A stretch of 64,000 nt of DNA from contig NZ_LXET01000010.1 in NCBI RefSeq assembly GCF_001655005.1, positions 1 through 64,000 on the forward strand, in the 5' to 3' direction. Shown here piece by piece: positions 9,048 through 17,578 of this stretch; position 1 is the stretch's first letter, and each line of letters opens with the position of its first letter. Source of the DNA: Hafnia paralvei ATCC 29927. GTDB taxonomy: Bacteria; Pseudomonadota; Gammaproteobacteria; Enterobacterales; Enterobacteriaceae. A program made the position numbers and the translations under genes. The notes under the pieces were generated by a model. It searched no databases. It was not told where the DNA came from and worked only from the letters and a program-made list of their open reading frames with translations.

Positions 9048-9174
9048 AATGCTGGCCTGCTAAGCGTGATTTTAGGGGAAGTACACCGATGGGGTCGTAG
9101 CAGCTTTAGCTGCCGGAGTGCCCCGCGGTGTGCTAGCCCCGTATATCTCGATCTCTTAAACGATTCGCATTAGT
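9048..9174 (+). repeat. Structured repeat element, copy 1 (ilvI leader)
   Basis: The core at 9061-9164 matches 60661-60764 at 102 of 104 positions. It is a long imperfect palindrome. Pairing segments on paper: CGTGAT 9065-9070 with ATCTCG 9145-9150 (5 of 6), GGGG 9075-9078 with CCCC 9137-9140, GTACACCG 9081-9088 with CGGTGTGC 9126-9133, GGGG 9091-9094 with CCCC 9121-9124, and an apical GCAGC-TTTA-GCTGC hairpin (9100-9113). A 10-bp direct repeat, GATAAACCCT, flanks it at 9038-9047 and 9175-9184, like a target-site duplication. Ends carry AATGC / GCATT. It codes for no plausible protein. It could be a miniature transposable element, an RNA-encoding repeat, or a non-autonomous IS200/IS605-type relic. 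I do not recognise the family. Confidence 0.8.
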
Positions 9175-9221
9175 GATAAACCCTGGATATAACCTACGCA
9201 AAGTCAGCCGGGAGGCAAACC

Positions 9222-10940
9222 ATGGAGATGTTGTCAGGAGCCGAGATGGTCGTTCGATCGTTGATCGATCAGGGAGTAAAGCATGTATTCGGTTATCCGG
9301 GCGGGGCCGTTCTTGATATTTACGACGCTCTGCATACGGTTGGAGGTATTGAACATGTGCTCGTGCGTCATGAACAAGGCGCAGTGCACATGGCCGACGG
9401 TTTTGCGCGGGCTACAGGAGAAGTGGGCGTGGTGCTGGTCACATCAGGACCGGGAGCGACCAATGCCATCACCGGTATTGCGACGGCTTATATGGATTCG
9501 GTGCCTATGGTGGTGATCTCTGGTCAGGTGGCCACGTCTCTGATTGGTAATGATGCGTTTCAGGAATGCGACATGGTGGGGATATCCCGTCCAGTCGTGA
9601 AACACAGTTTCCTAGTTAAGCATACCGAGGATATTCCTACCATTCTCAAAAAGGCCTTCTATTTAGCGTCTACCGGACGCCCAGGCCCAGTCGTAGTCGA
9701 TTTACCTAAAGACATCATGAATCCGGCGATTAAGCTGCCTTATTCATACCCTGAAAGCGTCAAAATGCGTTCTTATAACCCAACCTTGCAAGGTCATCGT
9801 GGTCAGATTAAGCGCGCCTTGCAGACGTTGTTAGCAGCCAAACAGCCGATTATCTATGCCGGCGGTGGGGTGATTAGTTCTGGCTGCCATGAAGAACTGC
9901 GTGAACTGGCTGAGCGCTTGAATATTCCAGTCACTACCTCGTTGATGGGGCTGGGGGGCTTTCCTGCATCACATGCGCAAAGCCTAGGGATGTTGGGAAT
10001 GCACGGCACTTATGAAGCCAACATGGCGATGCATAATGCAGATGTTATTTTTGCCGTTGGTGTCCGTTTTGACGATCGCACCACCAATAATCTTGCTAAA
10101 TATTGCCCAAATGCGACTGTGCTACATATTGATATCGATCCGACATCGATCTCGAAAACCGTAGATGCGGATATTCCGATCGTCGGTGATGCTAAAGAGG
10201 CACTAGCGACGTTCCTAGAGTTGTTAGGTCAGAAAGAGGTTAAACAAGACTTCGATGGCCTGCGTGATTGGTGGCAGAGCATTGCTCAATGGCGTGCGCG
10301 CAAATGCTTGAGTTACGACACCACAAGTGGCCGCATTAAGCCACAGCAGGTCATTGAAACTTTGCATCGGCTGACGAAAGGGGAAGCCTATGTTGCATCT
10401 GACGTGGGGCAGCACCAAATGTTTGCCGCACTCTATTATGGCTTTGATAAACCGCGGCGCTGGGTGAACTCGGGCGGTTTGGGCACGATGGGCTTCGGTT
10501 TACCCGCGGCGCTTGGGATTAAATTAGCCCTGCCAGAAGAAACCGTGATTTGCGTGACAGGGGATGGCAGTATCCAGATGAATATTCAGGAGCTATCTAC
10601 CGCATTGCAATACGATTTACCGGTCGTGGTGATTAACCTGAACAACCGTTTCCTAGGCATGGTGAAGCAGTGGCAAGATATGATTTACGCGGGACGTCAC
10701 TCGCAGTCATATATGGAATCGTTGCCAGATTTTGTAAAGCTCGCAGAAGCCTATGGACATGTTGGTATTTCTATCCGCACGCCGGATGAACTGGAAAGCA
10801 AATTAGAACAGGCATTGGCGGTTAAAAACCGTCTGGTGTTTGTTGATGTGACCATCGATGAAACTGAACACGTTTACCCAATGCAGATCCGCGGTGGGTC
10901 AATGGATGAAATGTGGTTAAGCAAAACGGAGAGGACTTAA
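9222..10940 (+). CDS. ilvI: Acetolactate synthase III large subunit
   Basis: Catalytic subunit of acetohydroxyacid synthase III, which makes acetolactate or acetohydroxybutyrate for valine, leucine and isoleucine. It has 572 residues (574 in E. coli). The ThDP-activating glutamate lies in RHEQGAVHMADG (Glu51). The C-terminal ThDP/Mg motif runs from GDGSIQMN to INLNNR (about 445-475). The FAD-binding middle domain is intact. A GGGAGG ribosome-binding site lies 6 nt before ATG. The leader region contains the 127-bp structured repeat 50 bp upstream. It is followed at once by ilvH. Confidence 0.97.
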   Translation: MEMLSGAEMVVRSLIDQGVKHVFGYPGGAVLDIYDALHTVGGIEHVLVRHEQGAVHMADGFARATGEVGVVLVTSGPGATNAITGIATAYMDSVPMVVISGQVATSLIGNDAFQECDMVGISRPVVKHSFLVKHTEDIPTILKKAFYLASTGRPGPVVVDLPKDIMNPAIKLPYSYPESVKMRSYNPTLQGHRGQIKRALQTLLAAKQPIIYAGGGVISSGCHEELRELAERLNIPVTTSLMGLGGFPASHAQSLGMLGMHGTYEANMAMHNADVIFAVGVRFDDRTTNNLAKYCPNATVLHIDIDPTSISKTVDADIPIVGDAKEALATFLELLGQKEVKQDFDGLRDWWQSIAQWRARKCLSYDTTSGRIKPQQVIETLHRLTKGEAYVASDVGQHQMFAALYYGFDKPRRWVNSGGLGTMGFGLPAALGIKLALPEETVICVTGDGSIQMNIQELSTALQYDLPVVVINLNNRFLGMVKQWQDMIYAGRHSQSYMESLPDFVKLAEAYGHVGISIRTPDELESKLEQALAVKNRLVFVDVTIDETEHVYPMQIRGGSMDEMWLSKTERT

Positions 10941-10942
10941 TA

Positions 10943-11434
10943 ATGCGCCGGATCTTATCTGTATTACTGGAAAACGAATCAGGCGCACTGTCCCGCGTGG
11001 TTGGCCTGTTTTCGCAGCGTGGGTACAACATTGAAAGCCTGACTGTAGCCCCGACTGATGACCCCACGCTTTCGCGTATGACTATTCAAACCGTCGGTGA
11101 CGCTAAGGTGCTAGAACAGATTGAAAAACAACTGCATAAATTGGTCGATGTTCTGCGAGTGAGTGAGTTGGTACAAGGATCGCACGTAGAGCGAGAAATC
11201 ATGCTGGTGAAGCTACAGGCTAGCGGTTATGGACGAGAAGAAGTTAAGCGTAGCACCGATATTTTCCGTGGTCAGATCGTAGACGTCACAGCTTCGCTTT
11301 ACACCGTTCAGCTAGTTGGCACCAGCGACAAGCTCGATGCCTTCCTAAGTGCCGTACGAGAGGTTGCTGAAATTGTTGAAGTCGCTCGTTCAGGCATCGT
11401 GGGTGTATCTCGTGGTGACAAAATAATGCGTTAA
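10943..11434 (+). CDS. ilvH: Acetolactate synthase III regulatory subunit
   Basis: Regulatory subunit that binds IlvI, raises its activity and confers valine feedback inhibition. It has 163 residues, identical in length to E. coli IlvH. The N-terminal ACT domain begins MRRILSVLLENESGALSRV. I chose ATG 10943, 2 bp after the ilvI stop, because it gives the standard N-terminus; a frame extension to 10913 lies inside ilvI. The AGGAC ribosome-binding site overlaps the ilvI end, suggesting translational coupling. A terminator follows at 11469. Confidence 0.97.
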   Translation: MRRILSVLLENESGALSRVVGLFSQRGYNIESLTVAPTDDPTLSRMTIQTVGDAKVLEQIEKQLHKLVDVLRVSELVQGSHVEREIMLVKLQASGYGREEVKRSTDIFRGQIVDVTASLYTVQLVGTSDKLDAFLSAVREVAEIVEVARSGIVGVSRGDKIMR

Positions 11435-11468
11435 TGCAGGTCAATTTTCTGTCTAATAGTGCTATTTG

Positions 11469-11502
11469 GAGGCTCAGCTTTGTGCTGAGCCTCTTACTTT
11501 TT
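11469..11502 (+). terminator. ilvIH terminator
   Basis: A 10-bp stem, GAGGCTCAGC with GCTGAGCCTC and 5-nt loop, followed by a T-rich stretch, 35 bp after the ilvH stop. Confidence 0.88.
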
Positions 11503-11642
11503 CCTATTTGCTGATGCCTTTCAGCAAAACCGGTTGCTCCTTTCTTCTTTATGCGGTTAGATCAATGCTATTAAAGGCCATTCGGTCTTCTTATTTCATT
11601 TGATGCAGGTAATGTATTTTACTGGCTCAAGAGGGGGATAAC

Positions 11643-12647
11643 GTGAAGTTGGATGAAATCGCGCGTCTTGCAGGGGTCTCGCGGACGACGGCCAGTTATG
11701 TCATTAACGGTAAAGCCAAACAGTACCGTGTAAGTGATAAGACGGTTGAGAAAGTGATGGCTGTGGTTCGTGAGCATAACTATCATCCAAACGCCGTTGC
11801 CGCGGGATTGCGTGCTGGGCGCACCCGTTCAATCGGATTGGTTATACCTGATCTGGAAAATACCAGTTATACCCGTATTGCAAATTATCTGGAGCGCCAA
11901 GCGCGTCAACGTGGCTATCAGTTACTCATTGCTTGTTCAGAAGATCAACCTGACAATGAAATGCGTTGTATTGAACATCTGCTACAACGTCAGGTTGATG
12001 CGATCATAGTATCGACGGCGCTGCAGCCAGAACATCCGTTCTACCAGCGCTGGGCAAAGGATCCTTTGCCGATCATTGCGCTGGATCGCGCACTCGATCC
12101 TGAACACTTTATTAGCGTTGTCGGTGCCGATCGTGAAGATTCGGAGATGTTGGCGGAAGAGTTACGGAAATTCCCAGCGAAATCGGTGCTCTATCTTGGC
12201 GCACTTCCTGAGCTATCCGTGAGCTTCCTGCGCGAACAAGGTTTTCGTGATGCTTGGCGAGAAGATCCACGTGAAGTGCAATATCTTTATACCAACAGTT
12301 ATGAACGTGACGCGGCAGGTGTCGCATTCTCTAACTGGTTAAAAAATAATGAAATGCCGCAGGCGTTGTTCACGACTTCCTTCCCGCTTTTGCAAGGGGT
12401 TTTGGATGTGACATTGAAACACCACGGGCATTTACCTACCGATTTGGCCATTGCGACTTTTGGTGATAATGAGCTCCTAGATTTTCTGGATTGCCCAGTA
12501 CTGTCAGTCGGTCAGCGTCACCGTGATATTGCCGAACGTGTTCTGGAACTGGTACTCGCAAGTTTAGATGAACCGAAGAAACCGAAGGCGGGATTGAGCC
12601 GGATGCGTCGTGTTTTATTAAAGCGCGGACGACTAAACCGGATGTAA
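11643..12647 (+). CDS. cra: Catabolite repressor/activator Cra (FruR)
   Basis: LacI/GalR-family regulator that senses fructose phosphates and switches glycolytic and gluconeogenic genes. It has 334 residues, the same as E. coli Cra. The N-terminal helix-turn-helix (MKLDEIARLAGVSRTTASYV, residues 1-20) and hinge are almost unchanged. A periplasmic-binding-protein-like effector domain follows (about 60-334). The start is GTG, as in relatives, behind a GAGGGGG ribosome-binding site. It stands alone between ilvIH and alaE. The C-terminal 30 residues diverge most from E. coli. Confidence 0.97.
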   Translation: MKLDEIARLAGVSRTTASYVINGKAKQYRVSDKTVEKVMAVVREHNYHPNAVAAGLRAGRTRSIGLVIPDLENTSYTRIANYLERQARQRGYQLLIACSEDQPDNEMRCIEHLLQRQVDAIIVSTALQPEHPFYQRWAKDPLPIIALDRALDPEHFISVVGADREDSEMLAEELRKFPAKSVLYLGALPELSVSFLREQGFRDAWREDPREVQYLYTNSYERDAAGVAFSNWLKNNEMPQALFTTSFPLLQGVLDVTLKHHGHLPTDLAIATFGDNELLDFLDCPVLSVGQRHRDIAERVLELVLASLDEPKKPKAGLSRMRRVLLKRGRLNRM

Positions 12648-12679
12648 GCAGCAATAATAAAGTGTTATCTCATCAATGG

Positions 12680-12705
12680 GCGCCGGTTTTTACCGGCGCT
12701 TTTTT
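12680..12705 (+). terminator. cra terminator
   Basis: Stem GCGCCGGT / ACCGGCGC with TTTT loop, followed by six or more T, between cra and the convergent alaE. The T-run overlaps the alaE stop codon. The minus-strand side has no T-run, so it mainly serves cra. Confidence 0.88.
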
Positions 12706-13153
12706 ATGCCTGTGCTTTGATATAGCCCGAGACTTTGAAGAGTCTACGGCAGTAATCAAGGAAGTACCCATAGGCGACGCCCATAGCCATTGAAACCACC
12801 GCATTACTGGTGACCGCAGCCAGGATTTGCGCGCCATCAGCCCCGACATACCACAGAATAATGGCATAAACCGGTGACTGGAAAGAGACATAGGCAATCA
12901 GATCCGCCAAGATTTTTGCCATGCCTTTTGAACGACAGCGTTGTGACTGGCGAATGAACCAGTCGCGGTACACGCCATAGGGCCAAGCAATAAGAATATT
13001 GACGGGGATGGAAAGCAAGCGAGATGACAACGACTGATTAAAGCTCATGCCAGAAATAAAAACTTCAATCAGCATGCCGACGATAAAGGAATAAACTACC
13101 AGCGCAAAAATATCTGCGGCAGCGCTGCGGGCACGTGAAGCGGGTGAGAACAT
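12704..13153 (-). CDS. alaE: L-alanine exporter AlaE
   Basis: A small inner-membrane protein of the AlaE family (formerly YgaW), which exports excess L-alanine. With the start at 13153 it has 149 residues, exactly the E. coli length, beginning MFSPASRARSAAAD. A GGAG lies 9 nt before this ATG; upstream in-frame ATGs at 13168 and 13183 lack a ribosome-binding site. About four hydrophobic segments are visible, with the conserved ISGMSFNQS, IPVNILIAWPYGVYRD and YGYFLDYCRRLFKVS stretches. In E. coli the gene is elsewhere on the chromosome; here it lies between cra and mraZ, convergent with cra. Confidence 0.93.
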   Translation of the reverse strand: MFSPASRARSAAADIFALVVYSFIVGMLIEVFISGMSFNQSLSSRLLSIPVNILIAWPYGVYRDWFIRQSQRCRSKGMAKILADLIAYVSFQSPVYAIILWYVGADGAQILAAVTSNAVVSMAMGVAYGYFLDYCRRLFKVSGYIKAQA

Positions 13154-13941
13154 AACGGCTAACTCCATTTTGAAACTAGTCATTAATACTGCTTTGTTGT
13201 GCTTTTGTTGGTGTTATGAACTGCATTTTGGTTGCTTAAATAGCATACATGATTGTTGTTTGTTTTTTAACTAGCTATAAATTTTAATTTATAATGACTT
13301 TTGCTACAAAAAACTCTTAGAGTAGCGCGCCGAAGAGAATTTCATGATTTCTCACCGTGGCGTTAAAATTTTTGTTTTCTTTCAATTTGTTGTGTGAAAA
13401 TCATACAAATAACGTTTGTCGATCACGAGTTCGCCGCCAAATCGGGAGGTTTGCAAAATAAAATTGATATTTGAGAACTATCTGAGGTGAACGTTATTCA
13501 GAGGTAAATTTATCTAAATTACGATTTAAAAAAAGCAGTTAGATATTTAGTGCCTAAAGCCATTATTATCTGACGATAAAGTAAGATAAAATGTCAGACA
13601 GAAAAAATTAAATGAAGGTTTTTTAATTAATTGATTGATGTTAAAAGGTATTTTTAATTTCTGGCATTGAATAACTTATGCTGAATTAGTCTTTGCTTTA
13701 CCAATGTAAAGCGTATGTAAATTATCCAAGACATGTTCAAAATGAGAGCTATATTGCAAAGTCTGGTTAAATTTTAATTTTTGGTAAAATTTCTGTGTTT
13801 CGAGTCACTGACACTTCCCTCCAAGAATTTCCCTTAATTTATCATGATGTTAATTTTATTATTCCTCTTTAGGACTTTTCATAGTGGAAGGTTTTAAATT
13901 CACTTCAAGCAAAAATAATCCCAAACCGCATCCGCTCTGGC
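13154..13941. other. AT-rich alaE-mraZ intergenic region
   Basis: Nearly 800 bp between divergent alaE and mraZ. It is very AT-rich over most of its length. I found no coding frame and no RNA gene I could support. A small perfect hairpin, GCTTTAC-CAAT-GTAAAGC (13695-13712), lacks a T-run. The region must hold the alaE promoter; alaE is Lrp-regulated in E. coli, but I did not identify sites. Confidence 0.5.
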
Positions 13942-13971
13942 TTGACAAGGTTTTCCTACCCTCCGTAAACT
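13942..13971 (+). promoter_or_regulatory. mraZ promoter (Pmra) of the dcw cluster
   Basis: A -35 TTGACA (13942-13947), 18-bp spacer and -10 TAAACT (13966-13971). The surrounding bases and spacing match the E. coli Pmra promoter, which drives the first genes of the division and cell wall cluster. Confidence 0.85.
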
Positions 13972-13979
13972 TCCTTATG

Positions 13980-14012
13980 TGGGAATTTGTGGAGTAAAGT
14001 GGTGAGATGGGG
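13980..14012 (+). promoter_or_regulatory. MraZ operator repeats
   Basis: TGGGA (13980), TGGAG (13990) and TGGTG (14000) are spaced exactly 10 bp apart, with TGGGG at 14008. MraZ in enterobacteria binds TGGGN repeats with this period just after the Pmra -10 box, repressing its own operon. Two of the four units here are degenerate. Confidence 0.75.
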
Positions 14013-14032
14013 CAACGAGGGGTAATTTAGGT

Positions 14033-14491
14033 ATGTTTCGTGGCGCAACAACCATCAACCTTGACGGTAAAGGACGCTTAGCGGTTCCGATGCGCTATCG
14101 CGAATTACTGCTTGAGGAATCGCAAGGTCAAATGGTTTGCACCATCGATCTCCATCAACCATGCCTATTGCTTTATACCCTGCCTCAGTGGGAAGTGATT
14201 GAACAAAAGCTTTCGCGTTTATCGAGCATGAATCCTGTAGAGCGCCGCATTCAGCGTCTGCTGTTAGGTCATGCGAGTGAGTGTCAGATGGATAGCGCGG
14301 GTCGATTGCTGATAGCAAGTACGTTGCGTCAGCACGCAGGACTCACAAAACAAGTGATGCTAGTTGGGCAGTTCAATAAGTTTGAGCTGTGGGATGAAGA
14401 AAACTGGTATCAACAAGTCAAGGAAGATATTGACGCACAACAGACCGTTACGGAGCCTTTATCCGAGCGGCTACAGGATTTGTCGTTATAG
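14033..14491 (+). CDS. mraZ: Transcriptional regulator MraZ
   Basis: DNA-binding protein with two tandem SpoVT/AbrB-like domains, each with a DxxGR motif: LDGKGRLAVPMRYR near residue 9 and MDSAGRLLIASTLR near residue 85. It forms a ring and represses the dcw promoter. It has 152 residues, the normal length. A GAGGGG ribosome-binding site lies upstream. It is the first gene of the dcw cluster and stops 2 bp before rsmH. Confidence 0.97.
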   Translation: MFRGATTINLDGKGRLAVPMRYRELLLEESQGQMVCTIDLHQPCLLLYTLPQWEVIEQKLSRLSSMNPVERRIQRLLLGHASECQMDSAGRLLIASTLRQHAGLTKQVMLVGQFNKFELWDEENWYQQVKEDIDAQQTVTEPLSERLQDLSL

Positions 14492-14493
14492 TC

Positions 14494-15438
14494 ATGTCAG
14501 AAGAAAATTACCAACACAAGACCGTGTTGCTTGATGAGGCGGTAAACGGCCTTAATCTGCGCAGTAACGGCATTTATATTGATGGCACTTTTGGTCGCGG
14601 TGGTCATTCCCGTCTTATTTTGTCTCAGTTGGGACAGGAAGGACGCTTGCTGGCTATCGATCGTGACCCGCAGGCTATTGCCGCAGCAGCAGAAATCACC
14701 GACCCACGCTTTTCTATCATCCACGGCCCATTCTCCGATATGGCGACCTATGTACGCGAATTAGGTCTGGAAGGTCAAATCAACGGTGTTTTGCTTGATC
14801 TTGGAGTGTCTTCACCACAGCTTGACGATGCTGAGCGTGGTTTCTCCTTTATGCGTGACGGACCGCTTGATATGCGTATGGATCCAACCCGTGGCCTTTC
14901 TGCCGCAGAGTGGTTGATGAAAGCGGAAGAAGAAGATATTGCCTGGGTGCTGAAAACCTTCGGCGAAGAACGCTTTGCTAAGCGCATTGCTCGCGCCATC
15001 GTTGAGCGTAATCGTCTTGAGCCGATGACACGGACGCATGAATTGGCAACGCTGATTGCGAACGCAAGCCCATTCCGTGAAAAGCATAAGCATCCTGCCA
15101 CGCGCAGCTTCCAAGCGATCCGTATCTATATCAATAGCGAACTGGAAGAGATTGAACGCGCACTGAATGGCGCGTTGGAAATTCTATCCCCAGAAGGACG
15201 TCTGTCGGTTATCAGCTTCCACTCGTTGGAAGATCGCATTGTTAAACAGTTTATTCGCCACCATAGCCGTGGTCCTCAGGTTCCAGCCGGTATCCCTTTA
15301 ACCGAAGCTCAACTGCGCAGCCAAGGTGGTCGTAAGTTGAAAGCGCTCGGGAAAATGAAACCAAGCAGTGATGAAGTAAGCGCTAACCCACGAGCACGAA
15401 GTTCTGTCCTGCGTTTTGCGGAAAGGACGGTTGAATGA
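14494..15438 (+). CDS. rsmH: 16S rRNA (cytosine(1402)-N4)-methyltransferase
   Basis: Methylates N4 of C1402 in 16S rRNA, tuning the ribosomal P site. It has 314 residues (313 in E. coli). The SAM-binding GTFGRGGHSR motif lies near residues 31-40, and the family stretch DLGVSSPQLDDAERGFSF near 103-120. Cytoplasmic. It is the second gene of the dcw cluster; its TGA overlaps the ftsL ATG by 4 bp. Confidence 0.97.
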   Translation: MSEENYQHKTVLLDEAVNGLNLRSNGIYIDGTFGRGGHSRLILSQLGQEGRLLAIDRDPQAIAAAAEITDPRFSIIHGPFSDMATYVRELGLEGQINGVLLDLGVSSPQLDDAERGFSFMRDGPLDMRMDPTRGLSAAEWLMKAEEEDIAWVLKTFGEERFAKRIARAIVERNRLEPMTRTHELATLIANASPFREKHKHPATRSFQAIRIYINSELEEIERALNGALEILSPEGRLSVISFHSLEDRIVKQFIRHHSRGPQVPAGIPLTEAQLRSQGGRKLKALGKMKPSSDEVSANPRARSSVLRFAERTVE

Positions 15439-15755
15439 TCGGTAACGAGCGCCACACGCTAGTTGCCGTTATTGGCGGAGATATTCTCCGCCACGGCAAG
15501 CTGCCTCTGATTCTGTTTATCGGTGTGCTGGTTTCGGCTGTGCTGGTGGTAACAACAACGCATAAAACACGCTTGTTGACCGCGCAGCGCGAGCAGTTAG
15601 TGCTTGAGCGTGACGCTCTAGATATCGAGTGGCGCAATTTGATTCTGGAAGAGAATGCGTTAGGCGATCACAGCCGCGTGGAACGAATTGCAACAGAGAA
15701 GCTGCAAATGCAGCACGTAGACCCATCTCAAGAGAATATCGTGGTTAAACAATAG
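15435..15755 (+). CDS. ftsL: Cell division protein FtsL
   Basis: Bitopic division protein that forms the FtsQLB complex with FtsQ and FtsB and activates FtsWI. It has 106 residues: a short cytoplasmic tail, one membrane segment (about 20-42) and a periplasmic coiled coil. The stretch from LTAQREQLVLERDALD to the end is nearly the same as in E. coli. The tail is about 15 residues shorter than the 121-residue E. coli form, because the ATG overlaps rsmH. The overlap supports this start. Confidence 0.95.
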   Translation: MIGNERHTLVAVIGGDILRHGKLPLILFIGVLVSAVLVVTTTHKTRLLTAQREQLVLERDALDIEWRNLILEENALGDHSRVERIATEKLQMQHVDPSQENIVVKQ

Positions 15756-15814
15756 AGTATTTAACCGGTTATATTTTCAATGAACCACCTTTGACGTAGG
15801 TAAATGTGTAATCA

Positions 15815-17578
15815 ATGAAAGCAGTGCGACCCGGAAAGTTAAAGCGTCAGGAAGATCAGGCCAGCTTTGTCAGCTGGCGTTTTGCGTTGCTCTGCGGGTG
15901 CATATTTATTGCATTAATGGGTTTATTAGGACGAGTTGCCTATCTACAGGTGATTAACCCCGACCGTTTGGTGCGTGAAGGCGATGCGCGTTCACTAAGA
16001 ACTCAGCCTATCCTCACTTCGCGTGGAATGATCAGCGACAGGGCTGGGCGACCGCTCGCGGTGAGTGTGCCGGTAAATGCGATTTGGGCTGATCCGAAAG
16101 AAGTGAACGAACACGGTGGTATCACCTTAGATACCCGTTGGAAAGCGTTGGCTGATGCATTAGAAATGCCGCTAGACAAAATGGCTGCGCGTATCAACGC
16201 CAACCCCAAAGGCCGTTTCGTTTATTTGGCGCGTCAGGTTAACCCGGCGATGGCTGATTACATCCACAAACTCAAACTTCCAGGCATTTTCCAAAAGCAA
16301 GAGTCTCGCCGTTATTACCCTGCAGGGCAAGTGACTGCTCACATTATCGGGGTGACCAACATTGATGGTCAGGGGATTGAAGGCGTTGAAAAAAGCTTTG
16401 ACCGTTGGTTAACTGGCCAGCCCGGCGAGCGTACCGTTCGCAAAGACCGCTTTGGTCGCGTTATTGAAGATATTTCGTCCGTTGACAGTCAGGCCGCTCA
16501 TAATCTTGCCCTCAGTATTGATGAACGTTTACAAGCGCTGGTTTACCGTGAACTGAACAATGCCGTCGCATTTAACAAAGCCGAATCGGGTACTGCGGTG
16601 TTGGTTGATGTGAACACGGGTGAAGTATTGGCGATGGCTAATAGCCCTTCATACAACCCGAACAATCTAGCAGATACGCCAAAAGAGGCCATGCGTAACC
16701 GCGCTATCACCGATATTTTCGAGCCAGGTTCTACGGTAAAACCGATGGTAGTCATGACCGCGTTGCAACACAACGTGGTGAAAGAGAACAGCGTACTGAA
16801 TACGCTCCCCTATTTTGTTAACGGGCACCAGATTAAAGACGTTGCCCGCTATGCAGAACTCTCTATCACGGGGATTCTCCAGAAATCGAGTAACGTTGGT
16901 GTATCAAAGCTGGCGTTAGCGATGCCGTCCTCTGCGCTGGTAGAAACCTACTCGCACTTTGGATTGGGTAAGGCGACCAATTTGGGGCTGGTCGGAGAAA
17001 GCAGTGGCATGTACCCAAAAAAACAACGGTGGTCTGACATAGAGAGGGCCACCTTTTCTTTCGGATATGGGCTGATGGTAACGCCGTTACAGCTAGCACG
17101 TGTCTATGCAACGATTGGCAGCTTGGGTATCTATCGCCCGCTGTCGATAACAAAAGTCGATCCGCCGGTGCCAGGTGAGCGTGTGTTCCCTGAGCCAATT
17201 GTGCGTACGGTCGTACATATGATGGAAAGCGTAGCGTTGCCGGGTGGTGGTGGTACTAAAGCCGCCATTAAAGGCTACCGTATTGCGATTAAAACCGGTA
17301 CGGCGAAGAAAGTAGGCCCTGATGGCCGTTATGTTGATAAGTACATTGCTTACACCGCAGGCGTAGCGCCAGCGAGTAATCCTCGATTTGCTCTGGTTGT
17401 GGTCATCAACGATCCGCAGGCAGGGAAGTATTACGGTGGTGCGGTATCCGCCCCGATCTTTGGCGCTATCATGGGTGGCGTACTGCGCACCATGAACGTT
17501 GAGCCGGACGCGTTGCCCACGGGTGATAAAAACGAATTAGCGAACAATAAAAAAGAGGGTTCAGGTGGCAGATCGTAA
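15815..17578 (+). CDS. ftsI: Penicillin-binding protein 3 (FtsI)
   Basis: Septum-specific peptidoglycan transpeptidase of the divisome, working with FtsW. It has 587 residues (588 in E. coli). One membrane anchor lies near residues 25-45, followed by the PBP dimerisation domain. The transpeptidase domain has the three active-site motifs: SxxK as STVK (Ser306), SxN as SSN (about 358) and KTG in IKTGTAKK (about 493). A 59-bp gap separates it from ftsL. Its 3' end overlaps murE by 14 bp. Confidence 0.97.
   Translation: MKAVRPGKLKRQEDQASFVSWRFALLCGCIFIALMGLLGRVAYLQVINPDRLVREGDARSLRTQPILTSRGMISDRAGRPLAVSVPVNAIWADPKEVNEHGGITLDTRWKALADALEMPLDKMAARINANPKGRFVYLARQVNPAMADYIHKLKLPGIFQKQESRRYYPAGQVTAHIIGVTNIDGQGIEGVEKSFDRWLTGQPGERTVRKDRFGRVIEDISSVDSQAAHNLALSIDERLQALVYRELNNAVAFNKAESGTAVLVDVNTGEVLAMANSPSYNPNNLADTPKEAMRNRAITDIFEPGSTVKPMVVMTALQHNVVKENSVLNTLPYFVNGHQIKDVARYAELSITGILQKSSNVGVSKLALAMPSSALVETYSHFGLGKATNLGLVGESSGMYPKKQRWSDIERATFSFGYGLMVTPLQLARVYATIGSLGIYRPLSITKVDPPVPGERVFPEPIVRTVVHMMESVALPGGGGTKAAIKGYRIAIKTGTAKKVGPDGRYVDKYIAYTAGVAPASNPRFALVVVINDPQAGKYYGGAVSAPIFGAIMGGVLRTMNVEPDALPTGDKNELANNKKEGSGGRS

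Noticed and set aside
8979..9173. 64-codon plus-strand frame before ilvI
   Set aside because: It runs through the structured repeat, has no family resemblance or ribosome-binding site, and is explained by the palindromic repeat.
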